In this document: in pieces, positions 14,856 to 19,757 of the stretch
Layout: each line of letters begins with the position of its first letter
How positions within the stretch are numbered: the stretch's first letter is position 1
Source of the DNA: a virus
Direction: 5' to 3' (one strand)
IMG/VR virus record: IMGVR_UViG_3300047673_000163
Coordinates: 1 to 20,215 of that record
Length of the DNA: 20,215 nt
Notes under the pieces: model-generated
Seen by the model: only the letters and a program-made list of their open reading frames with translations
What the model was told of the DNA's origin: nothing
Database searches by the model: none
Program-made: the position numbers and the translations under genes

Positions 14856-15082
14856 TTATGTAGTTTTTTAACCTTGTTAACGTGCGAGGTCTTAAACCTC
14901 ATTCGCTTTTGGCCGCCATGCTTATTACAAAAACGCGATGATGTGACGGCGATGTTATGGCACGGCGATCCATCAGCCTTTAACCGTTCACATCGTCGCC
15001 TGTTAACGTTGCCCGGTAACAGTCGCGCTTTTAACAGCCCGACTTTCCAAACTACGTTTCCACTTCCTGCGGTGACTGGCAT
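14819..15082 (-). CDS. Small Cys/His 'HGG' zinc-binding protein
   Basis: 87 aa. Residues 31-57 hold C31, C41, C52 and H55 in RCERLKADGSPC...SSRFCNKHGG, the well-known phage-associated C-x(9)-C-x(10)-C-x(2)-HGG arrangement, followed by a Lys-rich tail (KTSHVNKVKKLHKC). Small HGG proteins often sit next to small-terminase genes in proteobacterial phages, which fits here. The ATG at 15082 has no evident ribosome-binding site and no better start was found. The start abuts the repeat cluster. Confidence 0.65.
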   Translation of the reverse strand: MPVTAGSGNVVWKVGLLKARLLPGNVNRRRCERLKADGSPCHNIAVTSSRFCNKHGGQKRMRFKTSHVNKVKKLHKCRAEFQGHSAI

Positions 15083-15083
15083 T

Positions 15084-15213
15084 GGACGGATTTAAACCCG
15101 GACGGTTCTTGGACGTAATACACACTCTAGAGAGTGTGTGTATTACGTCCAGAGAGTAACGGGCGGATTAAATCCAATTCCGTCCGAATTAAATCCATTA
15201 TGTCCTTTCGTCC
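15084..15213. repeat. Iteron-like cluster of GGACG and ATTAAATCC repeats
   Basis: GGACG occurs at 15084, 15100 and 15111 on the plus strand, and as CGTCC at 15146, 15181 and 15209 (plus TGTCC at 15201). ATTAAATCC lies at 15167-15175 and 15188-15196, with an inverted partner GGATTTAA at 15088-15095. A stray pair, GGACG at 15327 and ATTAAATCC at 15338-15346, lies just outside. The left half points right and the right half points left, so the cluster is symmetric around the hairpin. This organisation suits an origin, packaging site or operator array. Confidence 0.7.
15111..15150. repeat. 40-bp near-perfect hairpin/palindrome at the centre of the repeat cluster
   Basis: GGACGTAATACACAC (15111-15125) and GTGTGTATTACGTCC (15136-15150) are fully complementary. 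The pairing continues through CACACTCT/AGAGTGTGTG with a 2-base offset, leaving only a few bases in the loop. No T-run follows, so a terminator is unlikely. Cruciform or dimer-site function is more plausible. Confidence 0.85.
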
Positions 15214-15276
15214 AACAACTCTAAAAACAGTTACACATCAAAACGTTAAGCACCCTACCCTACCGGACACACCCTT

Positions 15277-15292
15277 AAACCGTTCTTTTACA
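15277..15292. repeat. 16-bp direct repeat, left copy
   Basis: TAAACCGTTCTTTTAC, repeated exactly at 16111-16126. The two copies bracket the two minus-strand genes and their terminator. Confidence 0.8.
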
Positions 15293-15360
15293 CAGCTTCA
15301 ACGTGTGAAATAAAAACGCATTTTTCGGACGAAATACATTAAATCCGACCTGTTAACAAA

Positions 15361-15388
15361 AAAGGCCTAGCAAACCTGCTAGGCCTTT
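15361..15388 (-). terminator. Rho-independent terminator of the minus-strand pair
   Basis: A perfect 12-bp stem AAAGGCCTAGCA / TGCTAGGCCTTT with loop AACC lies just after the stop of the 96-aa gene. On the minus strand it is followed by TTTTTT before GTTAAC. On the plus strand only TTTCC follows, so it works best leftward. Confidence 0.9.
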
Positions 15389-15410
15389 CCGCATTTGATG
15401 TCGCCGGCCG

Positions 15411-15701
15411 TCACACTGGCGCGCCGTTCGCTTCCAGCCATGCTGTCAGGTCTGCGATGGCTGCCGCACTGTTCTTTGCGTTCCACCGCTTGCCGTAGTC
15501 CTTGCCGCAAATCTTACCGGCCGTGGCCAGCATGTTGGCCGGGCTATAAGCGCTGTTAACCTTCATCCCCGTCTTTGCGTAGAACATCATCGCGCGCCGT
15601 ACCGCCATCGCGCCGACGACATAGGGCGGGCTTGTCGGATAGGCCGGCTTCAATCCCAGTGGCGTCATCCCCGGCATTGCTGGTACTTGTGGCGTTTTCA
15701 T
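15411..15701 (-). CDS. Small protein of unknown function with start-associated leader
   Basis: 96 aa starting MKTPQVPAMPGMTPLG: a Pro-rich N-terminus, then a mixed helical body with a single Cys (AGKICGKDYGKRWNAKNS) and a C-terminal ADLTAWLEANGAPV. No family is recognised. It is second in a two-gene minus-strand operon and is followed directly by a strong terminator. The entire 24-base gap before it is the shared leader CCAACCAAAAAGGACCAACCAA. Confidence 0.75.
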   Translation of the reverse strand: MKTPQVPAMPGMTPLGLKPAYPTSPPYVVGAMAVRRAMMFYAKTGMKVNSAYSPANMLATAGKICGKDYGKRWNAKNSAAAIADLTAWLEANGAPV

Positions 15702-15723
15702 TTGGTTGGTCCTTTTTGGTTGG
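15702..15723 (-). promoter_or_regulatory. Start-associated leader copy (minus)
   Basis: CCAACCAAAAAGGACCAACC AA directly before the ATG at 15701. It contains AAGGA as ribosome-binding site, with CCAA on both sides. Confidence 0.85.
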
Positions 15724-15725
15724 AG

Positions 15726-15926
15726 TTAAAAACAGCGAATTGCGCTGCTTAGTTTTTGTGTCAATCCGTACTCGCTTACGGTTCCGACATCGACGAATGT
15801 TCTTGCCCGGCCATCAACATACCCGGCCGCATATTCTTGCCCGTACACGGCAACGTCTGGCGGGCAATAGTCCTTGCCGCTTTGCCCGTCGCGATACCCG
15901 TCTGCGTAAAAACTTGATTTGGTCAT
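15726..15926 (-). CDS. Small protein with YxxGYxDG repeats
   Basis: 66 aa: MTKSSFYADGYRDGQSG...YGQEYAAGYVDGRARTF. The two YxxGYxDG motifs (about residues 7-15 and 31-39) are typical of small Gly/Tyr/Asp-rich proteins of phages and plasmids whose function is unknown. It lies first in the minus-strand pair, preceded by a leader copy with AAAGGACC and by a candidate promoter. Divergently placed from ardC. Confidence 0.75.
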   Translation of the reverse strand: MTKSSFYADGYRDGQSGKDYCPPDVAVYGQEYAAGYVDGRARTFVDVGTVSEYGLTQKLSSAIRCF

Positions 15927-15949
15927 TTGCTTTGGTCCTTTCTCAGTTG
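15927..15949 (-). promoter_or_regulatory. Start-associated leader copy (minus, divergent variant)
   Basis: CCAACTGAGAAAGGACCAAA GCAA before the ATG at 15926. The first CCAAC and the AAAGGACCAA core are kept; the middle is changed. Confidence 0.75.
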
Positions 15950-15956
15950 GTTGCGG

Positions 15957-15985
15957 TTTTTAACATCCGGCCGCCATGCTGTCAA
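15957..15985 (-). promoter_or_regulatory. Candidate promoter of the minus-strand pair
   Basis: On the minus strand TTGACA (15985-15980) and TAAAAA (15962-15957) are 17 bases apart, ahead of the leader. The -35 sits in CCTATTGACA-N-CAT, the same context as the divergent ardC promoter. The gene-free stretch 15927-16234 holds this promoter, the ardC promoter, two leader copies and one direct-repeat copy. Confidence 0.55.
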
Positions 15986-16110
15986 TAGGTGTATATGCTC
16001 AATTAGTCTAATAGGCCATTTGACCCTACAAGCCTTTAAAAAACCTCCCCGCTACCTGCTATCCCCGCACCGCCTTTAAACCCGCCCACGGCCATCCTTG
16101 CGGCTCATTG

Positions 16111-16126
16111 TAAACCGTTCTTTTAC
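16111..16126. repeat. 16-bp direct repeat, right copy
   Basis: TAAACCGTTCTTTTAC, exact match to 15277-15292, upstream of the ardC promoter. Confidence 0.8.
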
Positions 16127-16173
16127 CTAGTCAATTCGCCACTGTTATGGAACATTTAGACCATATAACCCTA

Positions 16174-16203
16174 TTGACACCATACACGATAAGGGCATAT
16201 AAC
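16174..16203 (+). promoter_or_regulatory. Promoter of the ardC operon
   Basis: Perfect TTGACA (16174-16179) and TATAAC (16198-16203) with an 18-base spacer, about 30 bases before the ardC start. The 9-bp CATATAACC occurs twice, at about 16162-16170 and overlapping the -10 at about 16197-16205, and may be an operator pair. Confidence 0.75.
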
Positions 16204-16214
16204 CATCACAGCGA

Positions 16215-16234
16215 CCAACCAAGGACCAAGGACC
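16215..16234 (+). promoter_or_regulatory. Start-associated leader copy (ardC)
   Basis: CCAACCAAGGACCAAGGACC directly before the ATG. It duplicates AAGGACC, so two ribosome-binding-like sites lie in tandem. Confidence 0.85.
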
Positions 16235-17128
16235 ATGAAAAAAGACCTGTACCAGACAGTAACAAACCGAATTCTTTCTGAACTGGAAAAAGGCTGTGTG
16301 CCATGGGTCAAGCCATGGGCAGCGACAGCCGGTGCCAATCAACCTTGCAATGCGGATACCGGCCGGCCGTATTCGGGCGTCAATATCATCCTGATTTGGC
16401 AAGCCATGGCATCTAATCCGCAGTGGACGACTCCCCGCTTCCTGACGTTCAAGCAATGCCAAGCGCTAGGCGGACACGTCAAAAAGGATGAGCACGGCAT
16501 ACAGGTTTACTTTGTGAAGCCGCTACTGGTTAAGGGCAAGAAAGAACAGCCAGCCGGTGATGAAGAATTGAAGCGCATCACCATGTTGCGCGAATTCACC
16601 GTTTTCAACGTCGCCCAATGCGACAACTTGCCGGCCCGTTGCCTTGGCACAGTCGCGCCAAAAATCAGGAACAAGGACAGCCGCGACTCTACCGTTGACT
16701 CATTCATTGCCACGCTTGGCAGCGACTTGAGGCATGGCGAGGACCGGGCTTACTACGCTTCCAGCCATGACTTTGTGATGTTGCCTAACTTCCAAGACTT
16801 CAAAGGCGCTGACCATTACTATGCGACAAGCTTCCATGAACACGGCCATTGGACTGGCAACGAAAAGCGGCTTAACCGCGAATTCGGAAAGCGCTTTGGC
16901 GACAAGGCCTATGCGGCGGAAGAATTGGTCGCTGAACTCACAGCGGCTTTCCTTTGCGCTGAATTCGGTATCGACGGCGATTTGCGCCATGCGGCCTATG
17001 TGTCGAACTGGATTGCTATTCTAAAGTCAGACTCCAAAGCATTCTTCACAGCGGCAAGCGCTGCACAAAAGGCCGCCGATTATATGCGCGGCCTTGCACT
17101 CGCAGAGCCGCTTGCAGTCGCGGCCTAG
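16235..17128 (+). CDS. ardC: ArdC-type antirestriction protein (ssDNA-binding plus zincin metalloprotease-like)
   Basis: 297 aa, the usual length of ArdC. Residues 1-130 match the ArdC N-terminal single-strand-DNA-binding domain (LYQTVTNRILSELEKG, PWVKPW, GRPYSGVNIILIW, FLTFKQCQALGGHVKK, TVFNVAQCDNLPAR). The C-terminal half has a zincin motif HEHGH (201-205) followed by WTG and by the glutamates of AAEELVAELTAAFL (about 229-240), the expected third zinc ligand region. ArdC proteins protect incoming DNA from type I/II restriction and are found on conjugative plasmids and phages. Here it is the first gene of the operon, suited to immediate expression after DNA entry. The motif is intact; which nuclease it blocks cannot be read. 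Confidence 0.92.
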   Translation: MKKDLYQTVTNRILSELEKGCVPWVKPWAATAGANQPCNADTGRPYSGVNIILIWQAMASNPQWTTPRFLTFKQCQALGGHVKKDEHGIQVYFVKPLLVKGKKEQPAGDEELKRITMLREFTVFNVAQCDNLPARCLGTVAPKIRNKDSRDSTVDSFIATLGSDLRHGEDRAYYASSHDFVMLPNFQDFKGADHYYATSFHEHGHWTGNEKRLNREFGKRFGDKAYAAEELVAELTAAFLCAEFGIDGDLRHAAYVSNWIAILKSDSKAFFTAASAAQKAADYMRGLALAEPLAVAA

Positions 17129-17130
17129 TC

Positions 17131-17174
17131 GCTATCTAGCACGGCCGGCGCAATGCCGGCCGTGTCGGGATAGC
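17131..17174. other. Intercistronic hairpin (type A) after ardC
   Basis: Outer stem GCTATC (17131-17136) / GATAGC (17169-17174) and inner 10-bp stem CACGGCCGGC (17140-17149) / GCCGGCCGTG (17155-17164) with a 5-base loop. No T-run follows. Same plan as the hairpin at 18297-18359. Confidence 0.85.
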
Positions 17175-17189
17175 ATCTAAGGCTATCGA

Positions 17190-17208
17190 CCAACCAAGGA
17201 CCAAGACA
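17190..17208 (+). promoter_or_regulatory. Start-associated leader copy
   Basis: CCAACCAAGGACCAAGACA before the ATG at 17209; identical to the leader at 18368-18386. Confidence 0.85.
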
Positions 17209-17481
17209 ATGCCGAGCAAAAAGAACGTCTGGCGCAAACGCGGCCGCCTTGAATTCCGCCGCGAAACGAAACGCTATAGCGACGGGACTCCATGGGGCAT
17301 TGATGTGCTCTATGTCCGCGTGAAAAAGCGCGACTGCGCCATCGTCGAACCTTTTGAGCTAACCAGCTACCGCGAACAAGGCAAAACGCTTTCTGTCCTG
17401 CCATCGCTAGGCAGCACATACCGCATTGATAGGCCGGCCAGAATTCCGGCCATCATCCGCGCAAGCTTGCGCGGCCTGTAG
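17209..17481 (+). CDS. Small basic protein of unknown function
   Basis: 90 aa, MPSKKNVWRKRGRLEFRRET..., strongly basic at the N-terminus, then beta-like strands (WGIDVLYVRVKKRDCAIVEPF, TYRIDRP) and a basic end. No family is recognised. The gene is preceded by the type A hairpin and a canonical leader, and its last codons contain an 18-bp palindrome that serves as hairpin for the next gene. Confidence 0.75.
   Translation: MPSKKNVWRKRGRLEFRRETKRYSDGTPWGIDVLYVRVKKRDCAIVEPFELTSYREQGKTLSVLPSLGSTYRIDRPARIPAIIRASLRGL
17457..17474. other. 18-bp perfect palindrome at the end of the 90-aa gene
   Basis: CCGCGCAAGCTTGCGCGG; folded as RNA it gives a 7-bp GC-rich stem with an AGCT loop, 7 bases before the next leader. 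Confidence 0.8.
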
Positions 17482-17504
17482 CCAACCAACCAAGGACCAA
17501 CGCT
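17482..17504 (+). promoter_or_regulatory. Start-associated leader copy
   Basis: CCAACCAACCAAGGACCAA then CGCT before the ATG at 17505; one extra CCAA unit at its 5' end. It fills the whole gap between the two genes. Confidence 0.85.
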
Positions 17505-17855
17505 ATGACCCTCACAAAGCGATTACAGGCTGACAAGGCGCGCACCATGCGCGACCCCACCAGAAACGAAATGCTTACCTTTCTCGCCGGCTTTTATCCC
17601 GGCGAGGCAGACCAATTTGACCGTGAGGCCGCAATCTACTGGTTTGCAAACGACTGGCATGGCGGACAATGGTCAAATCTTTATGCGGCCTTGTGTGCCT
17701 CGATGTACCGGCCGGGCCTGACCAGCAATGGAGTCCTGCCCGGCAGCATGGCGGCCATGCTCTATGAAGAATTGCAAGCGCGCTATTGCGAGGTGGCAGA
17801 GGATAAAGAGGCGCGCATTGCACGCCACTGCGAAGCTGATGAGCCGCACCGTTGA
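17505..17855 (+). CDS. Small protein of unknown function
   Basis: 116 aa with a Trp/Tyr/His-rich centre (REAAIYWFANDWHGGQWSNLYAALCAS) and an acidic/basic helical C-terminus (ELQARYCEVAEDKEARIARHC). No motif is recognised. Two cysteines near the end could bind metal but do not form a standard pair. It is translated from a leader that joins it to the previous gene; the operon context suggests an early takeover or accessory role only by position. Confidence 0.75.
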   Translation: MTLTKRLQADKARTMRDPTRNEMLTFLAGFYPGEADQFDREAAIYWFANDWHGGQWSNLYAALCASMYRPGLTSNGVLPGSMAAMLYEELQARYCEVAEDKEARIARHCEADEPHR

Positions 17856-17871
17856 ACATATCAGGCAGACT

Positions 17872-17897
17872 CCAACCAACCAAAAGGACCAAGGACC
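17872..17897 (+). promoter_or_regulatory. Start-associated leader copy
   Basis: CCAACCAACCAAAAGGACCA AGGACC before the ATG at 17898, combining the extra CCAA of 17482 with the doubled AGGACC of the ardC leader. Confidence 0.85.
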
Positions 17898-18290
17898 ATG
17901 TGGAAATTTTACGACGCATTCACGCAACGCAGCGAGGGTTACCAGCCGCAGCAAGGCCCGATGCCATTAAAGCGCTGGATAGCGGACGGCAAGCGCCACA
18001 AGCTGCACTACCGCGCACCCAAGCGCCCGAAAGTCACGCCAACCACCGACTCGCAATTTGAGCGCAAGGCCGCCGACTATGCCCGATGGCTTGCCAAGCG
18101 CGACGGGATTGTGTTGCCCAACACATACAGCGTTAGCGTGATCTGGTCAGGTGTGAGCGCTAACAACGCGTCCCGATGGGAGCGCAGAATTCGCGCCGTG
18201 ACTTTCGGGACCGTGACAATCGACCTGCCTAACTGGGACTTCATACCGGAGTCCTTGGCAGAGTCGGAACCACTGCAAGAGGCGGCCTAA
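17898..18290 (+). CDS. Small basic protein of unknown function
   Basis: 130 aa: MWKFYDAFTQRSEGYQPQQG, a Lys/Arg/His-rich stretch (RWIADGKRHKLHYRAPKRPK), a helical DSQFERKAADYARWLAKRDG segment and a beta-like C-terminus (VTFGTVTIDLPNWDF). The basic middle part suggests nucleic-acid contact, but no domain is recognised. It ends just before the second type A hairpin. Confidence 0.75.
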   Translation: MWKFYDAFTQRSEGYQPQQGPMPLKRWIADGKRHKLHYRAPKRPKVTPTTDSQFERKAADYARWLAKRDGIVLPNTYSVSVIWSGVSANNASRWERRIRAVTFGTVTIDLPNWDFIPESLAESEPLQEAA

Positions 18291-18296
18291 TCAGTC

Positions 18297-18359
18297 GCTA
18301 TCGCAGCACGGCCGCGCAGGTCCGCCACACCCTGCCGGCCGTGTCACGATGGCGATGGT
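18297..18359. other. Intercistronic hairpin (type A), second copy
   Basis: Outer stem GCTATCGC (18297-18304) with GCGATGGT (18352-18359, two G-T pairs); inner stem CACGGCCG + GCAGG (18307-18320, one bulged C) with CCTGC + CGGCCGTG (18331-18343). Shares the GCTATC...AGCACGGCC...GGCCGTGTC skeleton with 17131-17174 while the loop differs. Confidence 0.8.
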
Positions 18360-18364
18360 GCCGT

Positions 18365-18386
18365 CAACCAACCAAGGACCAAGACA
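18365..18386 (+). promoter_or_regulatory. Start-associated leader copy
   Basis: CAACCAACCAAGGACCAAGA CA before the ATG at 18387; its last 19 bases equal the 17190-17208 leader. Confidence 0.85.
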
Positions 18387-18659
18387 ATGGCGAAGCTTAT
18401 TCTATCGACCTACAACGCCCAACGTTCAAATGGCTTTCTGCAAGTCGCGCTTAGTATCGGCAGCGATGGGCCGCTGCCGTCAAAGACGGTAGAAATTAAA
18501 CGCACCATAGATGCGGCGGCCGAACTGGAAACCTACAAACAAGAGGCGGCCGCGCTTGGAATTCCGCTTGTCGTTTCCTTGCGGATTGCCAGAGGCGACC
18601 GTTCGCCGAACGGCTTTGATGCGTTCAATGCCGCCGGCTTCCATCCTGTTAACGTCTAA
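18387..18659 (+). CDS. Small protein of unknown function
   Basis: 90 aa: an N-terminal beta region (MAKLILSTYNAQRSNGFLQVALSIG), a helix (IDAAAELETYKQEAAALG), then PLVVSLRIARGDRSPNGFDAFNAAGF. The alternating beta-alpha-beta look suggests a small compact domain, but I recognise no family. It is flanked by hairpins on both sides. Confidence 0.75.
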   Translation: MAKLILSTYNAQRSNGFLQVALSIGSDGPLPSKTVEIKRTIDAAAELETYKQEAAALGIPLVVSLRIARGDRSPNGFDAFNAAGFHPVNV

Positions 18660-18664
18660 GCCAT

Positions 18665-18696
18665 TAGCCCTATTGCCTTGGTAGGCAATAGGGCTA
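18665..18696. other. Perfect intercistronic hairpin (type B)
   Basis: 14-bp stem TAGCCCTATTGCCT / AGGCAATAGGGCTA with loop TGGT. Not followed by T residues. TTGCCT within it and TATATA right after (18695-18700, 16 bases apart) could also act as a promoter. Confidence 0.85.
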
Positions 18697-18702
18697 TATA
18701 CC

Positions 18703-18731
18703 CCAACCGACAACCAGCAAGGACCATAGAC
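18703..18731 (+). promoter_or_regulatory. Start-associated leader copy (divergent variant)
   Basis: CCAACCGACAACCAGCAAGG ACCATAGAC before the ATG at 18732: AAGGACCA core kept, with an interrupted 5' part. Confidence 0.7.
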
Positions 18732-19190
18732 ATGACCCGTTTTGTCGAAGCGCACGATCTGGAACCGTATGCAATCAATACCGGCGAATTCTACCAGACG
18801 CACCTTGCCCTAGTTGGCAAGGATTTAGGCGAGTGGATGGAGCACGTTCGCCAAAAGGTCCTAACACGGTACTGCAAAGAAATTGAGCCGGTGAAGCTGG
18901 CAAACGATGTCAACATCGCCGTGGCCACCAAGCTGATGGGCTACTACATCCGCCACACCAACGAGTCGAAGGCGCTGGCAGACTCAGAGCGTAGCGGATT
19001 GCCGCCGACGCCGTGGGAATTCCGGGGCAACGGCGACACGTTTGCCATCGTGGACAAAAACGACAGGCTTGTTTTTGAACTGCCCTACATCGAGGAAACC
19101 GACAAGGAGCCGCTAGACACAGCAAGCGGCCGGCTTGTCGTGATGATTGTGGACGCTGTGAATGCAAAGGGACGCAATGACCAAACGTGA
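18732..19190 (+). CDS. Protein of unknown function
   Basis: 152 aa from the ATG at 18732, chosen because the leader with AAGGACC precedes it; an in-frame upstream start lies in the hairpin. Order: a helical N-terminal region (GKDLGEWMEHVRQKVLTRYCKEI), a helix with KLMGYYIRHTNES, then beta-like strands (GDTFAIVDKNDRLVFELPYIEE, GRLVVMIVDAVN). No family is recognised. It overlaps the next HTH gene by 14 bases, so they are co-translated. Confidence 0.75.
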   Translation: MTRFVEAHDLEPYAINTGEFYQTHLALVGKDLGEWMEHVRQKVLTRYCKEIEPVKLANDVNIAVATKLMGYYIRHTNESKALADSERSGLPPTPWEFRGNGDTFAIVDKNDRLVFELPYIEETDKEPLDTASGRLVVMIVDAVNAKGRNDQT

Positions 19191-19377
19191 ATTCCTAGCA
19201 GCGCTTAAAGAATTGCACCTTGGCACTGCCAGCAAAGCGACCGTGCGCGCGCTTGGCGTGACCGTGACGCAGATTCAGCGGCTGGCATCCGGCCGGCAAC
19301 GTGTCACGCGCCAGCTAGAACTGTTGCTTCATATGTATCGCAAGCACGGCATCCCCAAACAGGTGCCGGGTGAGTAG
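19177..19377 (+). CDS. Small helix-turn-helix protein
   Basis: 66 aa from the ATG at 19177 (AAAGGGA about 5 bases upstream); an upstream in-frame ATG at 19162 lacks this. The sequence TASKATVRALGVTVTQIQRLASGRQRVTRQLELLLHMYRKHG has the XRE-like pattern of a small phage HTH (A..LGV....I.R...G...V...L..LL....KHG). It is likely a DNA-binding regulator of this module or of the recombinase downstream. It does not use the shared leader. Confidence 0.75.
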   Translation: MTKREFLAALKELHLGTASKATVRALGVTVTQIQRLASGRQRVTRQLELLLHMYRKHGIPKQVPGE

Positions 19378-19444
19378 TACCGCCCTGCCAATGGCCGGCA
19401 TCATCGCCATTGTCTTGTGGATCATTTTTGATGATGCGTTCTAA
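19370..19444 (+). CDS. Tiny hydrophobic protein (24 aa), possible
   Basis: GTG at 19370 overlaps the end of the HTH gene. The product MSSTALPMAGIIAIVLWIIF is a single membrane segment with an acidic end. An internal ATG at residue 8 is possible. Support is only the overlap, the exact fit before the next leader and the membrane-type composition shared with the two following genes. Confidence 0.4.
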   Translation: MSSTALPMAGIIAIVLWIIFDDAF

Positions 19445-19464
19445 CCAACCAAAGGACCAAACAA
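19443..19464 (+). promoter_or_regulatory. Start-associated leader copy
   Basis: AACCAACCAAAGGACCAAAC AA before the ATG at 19465; its first bases are the stop of the previous frame. Confidence 0.8.
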
Positions 19465-19548
19465 ATGATTCTGATTCTCCTGCTGGGCCTCTTGGCTTGG
19501 CTCATCATCCACGTCGTTGTCTGGTGGATCACCAAGGAGTCGGCGTGA
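19465..19548 (+). CDS. Tiny membrane protein (27 aa)
   Basis: MILILLLGLLAWLIIHVVVW then WITKESA: a single membrane segment over almost the whole length. A full leader copy precedes it, which strongly supports real translation of this very short gene. The TGA overlaps the next ATG (TGATG). Confidence 0.75.
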   Translation: MILILLLGLLAWLIIHVVVWWITKESA

Positions 19549-19757
19549 TGGACTGGGTCGTAGGGATTGCCGTTTTGTATGGCCTTTATTGGCTGGCCCA
19601 CAAAATGATCGACGTTTTTTTATATCCGCCAGAGGTTAGGGCGGAAGAAGCGAGGCGCGAAGCTGAATGGGAGGCCACTCGCAAGAGTTACGAAGCCATG
19701 CAGGAGCTACAATTCCGCAACCGTATGGAAGAAGCGAAGCGACAGGCACGACCATGA
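19548..19757 (+). CDS. Small membrane-anchored coiled-coil protein
   Basis: 69 aa: an N-terminal membrane segment ([20 protein letters not shown], about residues 3-25), then a highly charged helical tail ([20 protein letters not shown]). AAGGAG lies inside the upstream gene 8 bases before the start. Its stop overlaps the recombinase start (ATGA). No family is recognised; exclusion, spanin-like or anchoring roles are possible. Confidence 0.7.
   Translation: MDWVVGIAVLYGLYWLAHKMIDVFLYPPEVRAEEARREAEWEATRKSYEAMQELQFRNRMEEAKRQARP

Noticed and set aside
15111-15150. Hairpin as a transcription terminator
   Set aside because: No T-run on either side, and it sits in a symmetric repeat array upstream of a gene rather than after one.
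17131-18696. Intercistronic hairpins as rho-independent terminators
   Set aside because: None is followed by a run of T, and each is followed closely by a leader and a gene of the same operon.
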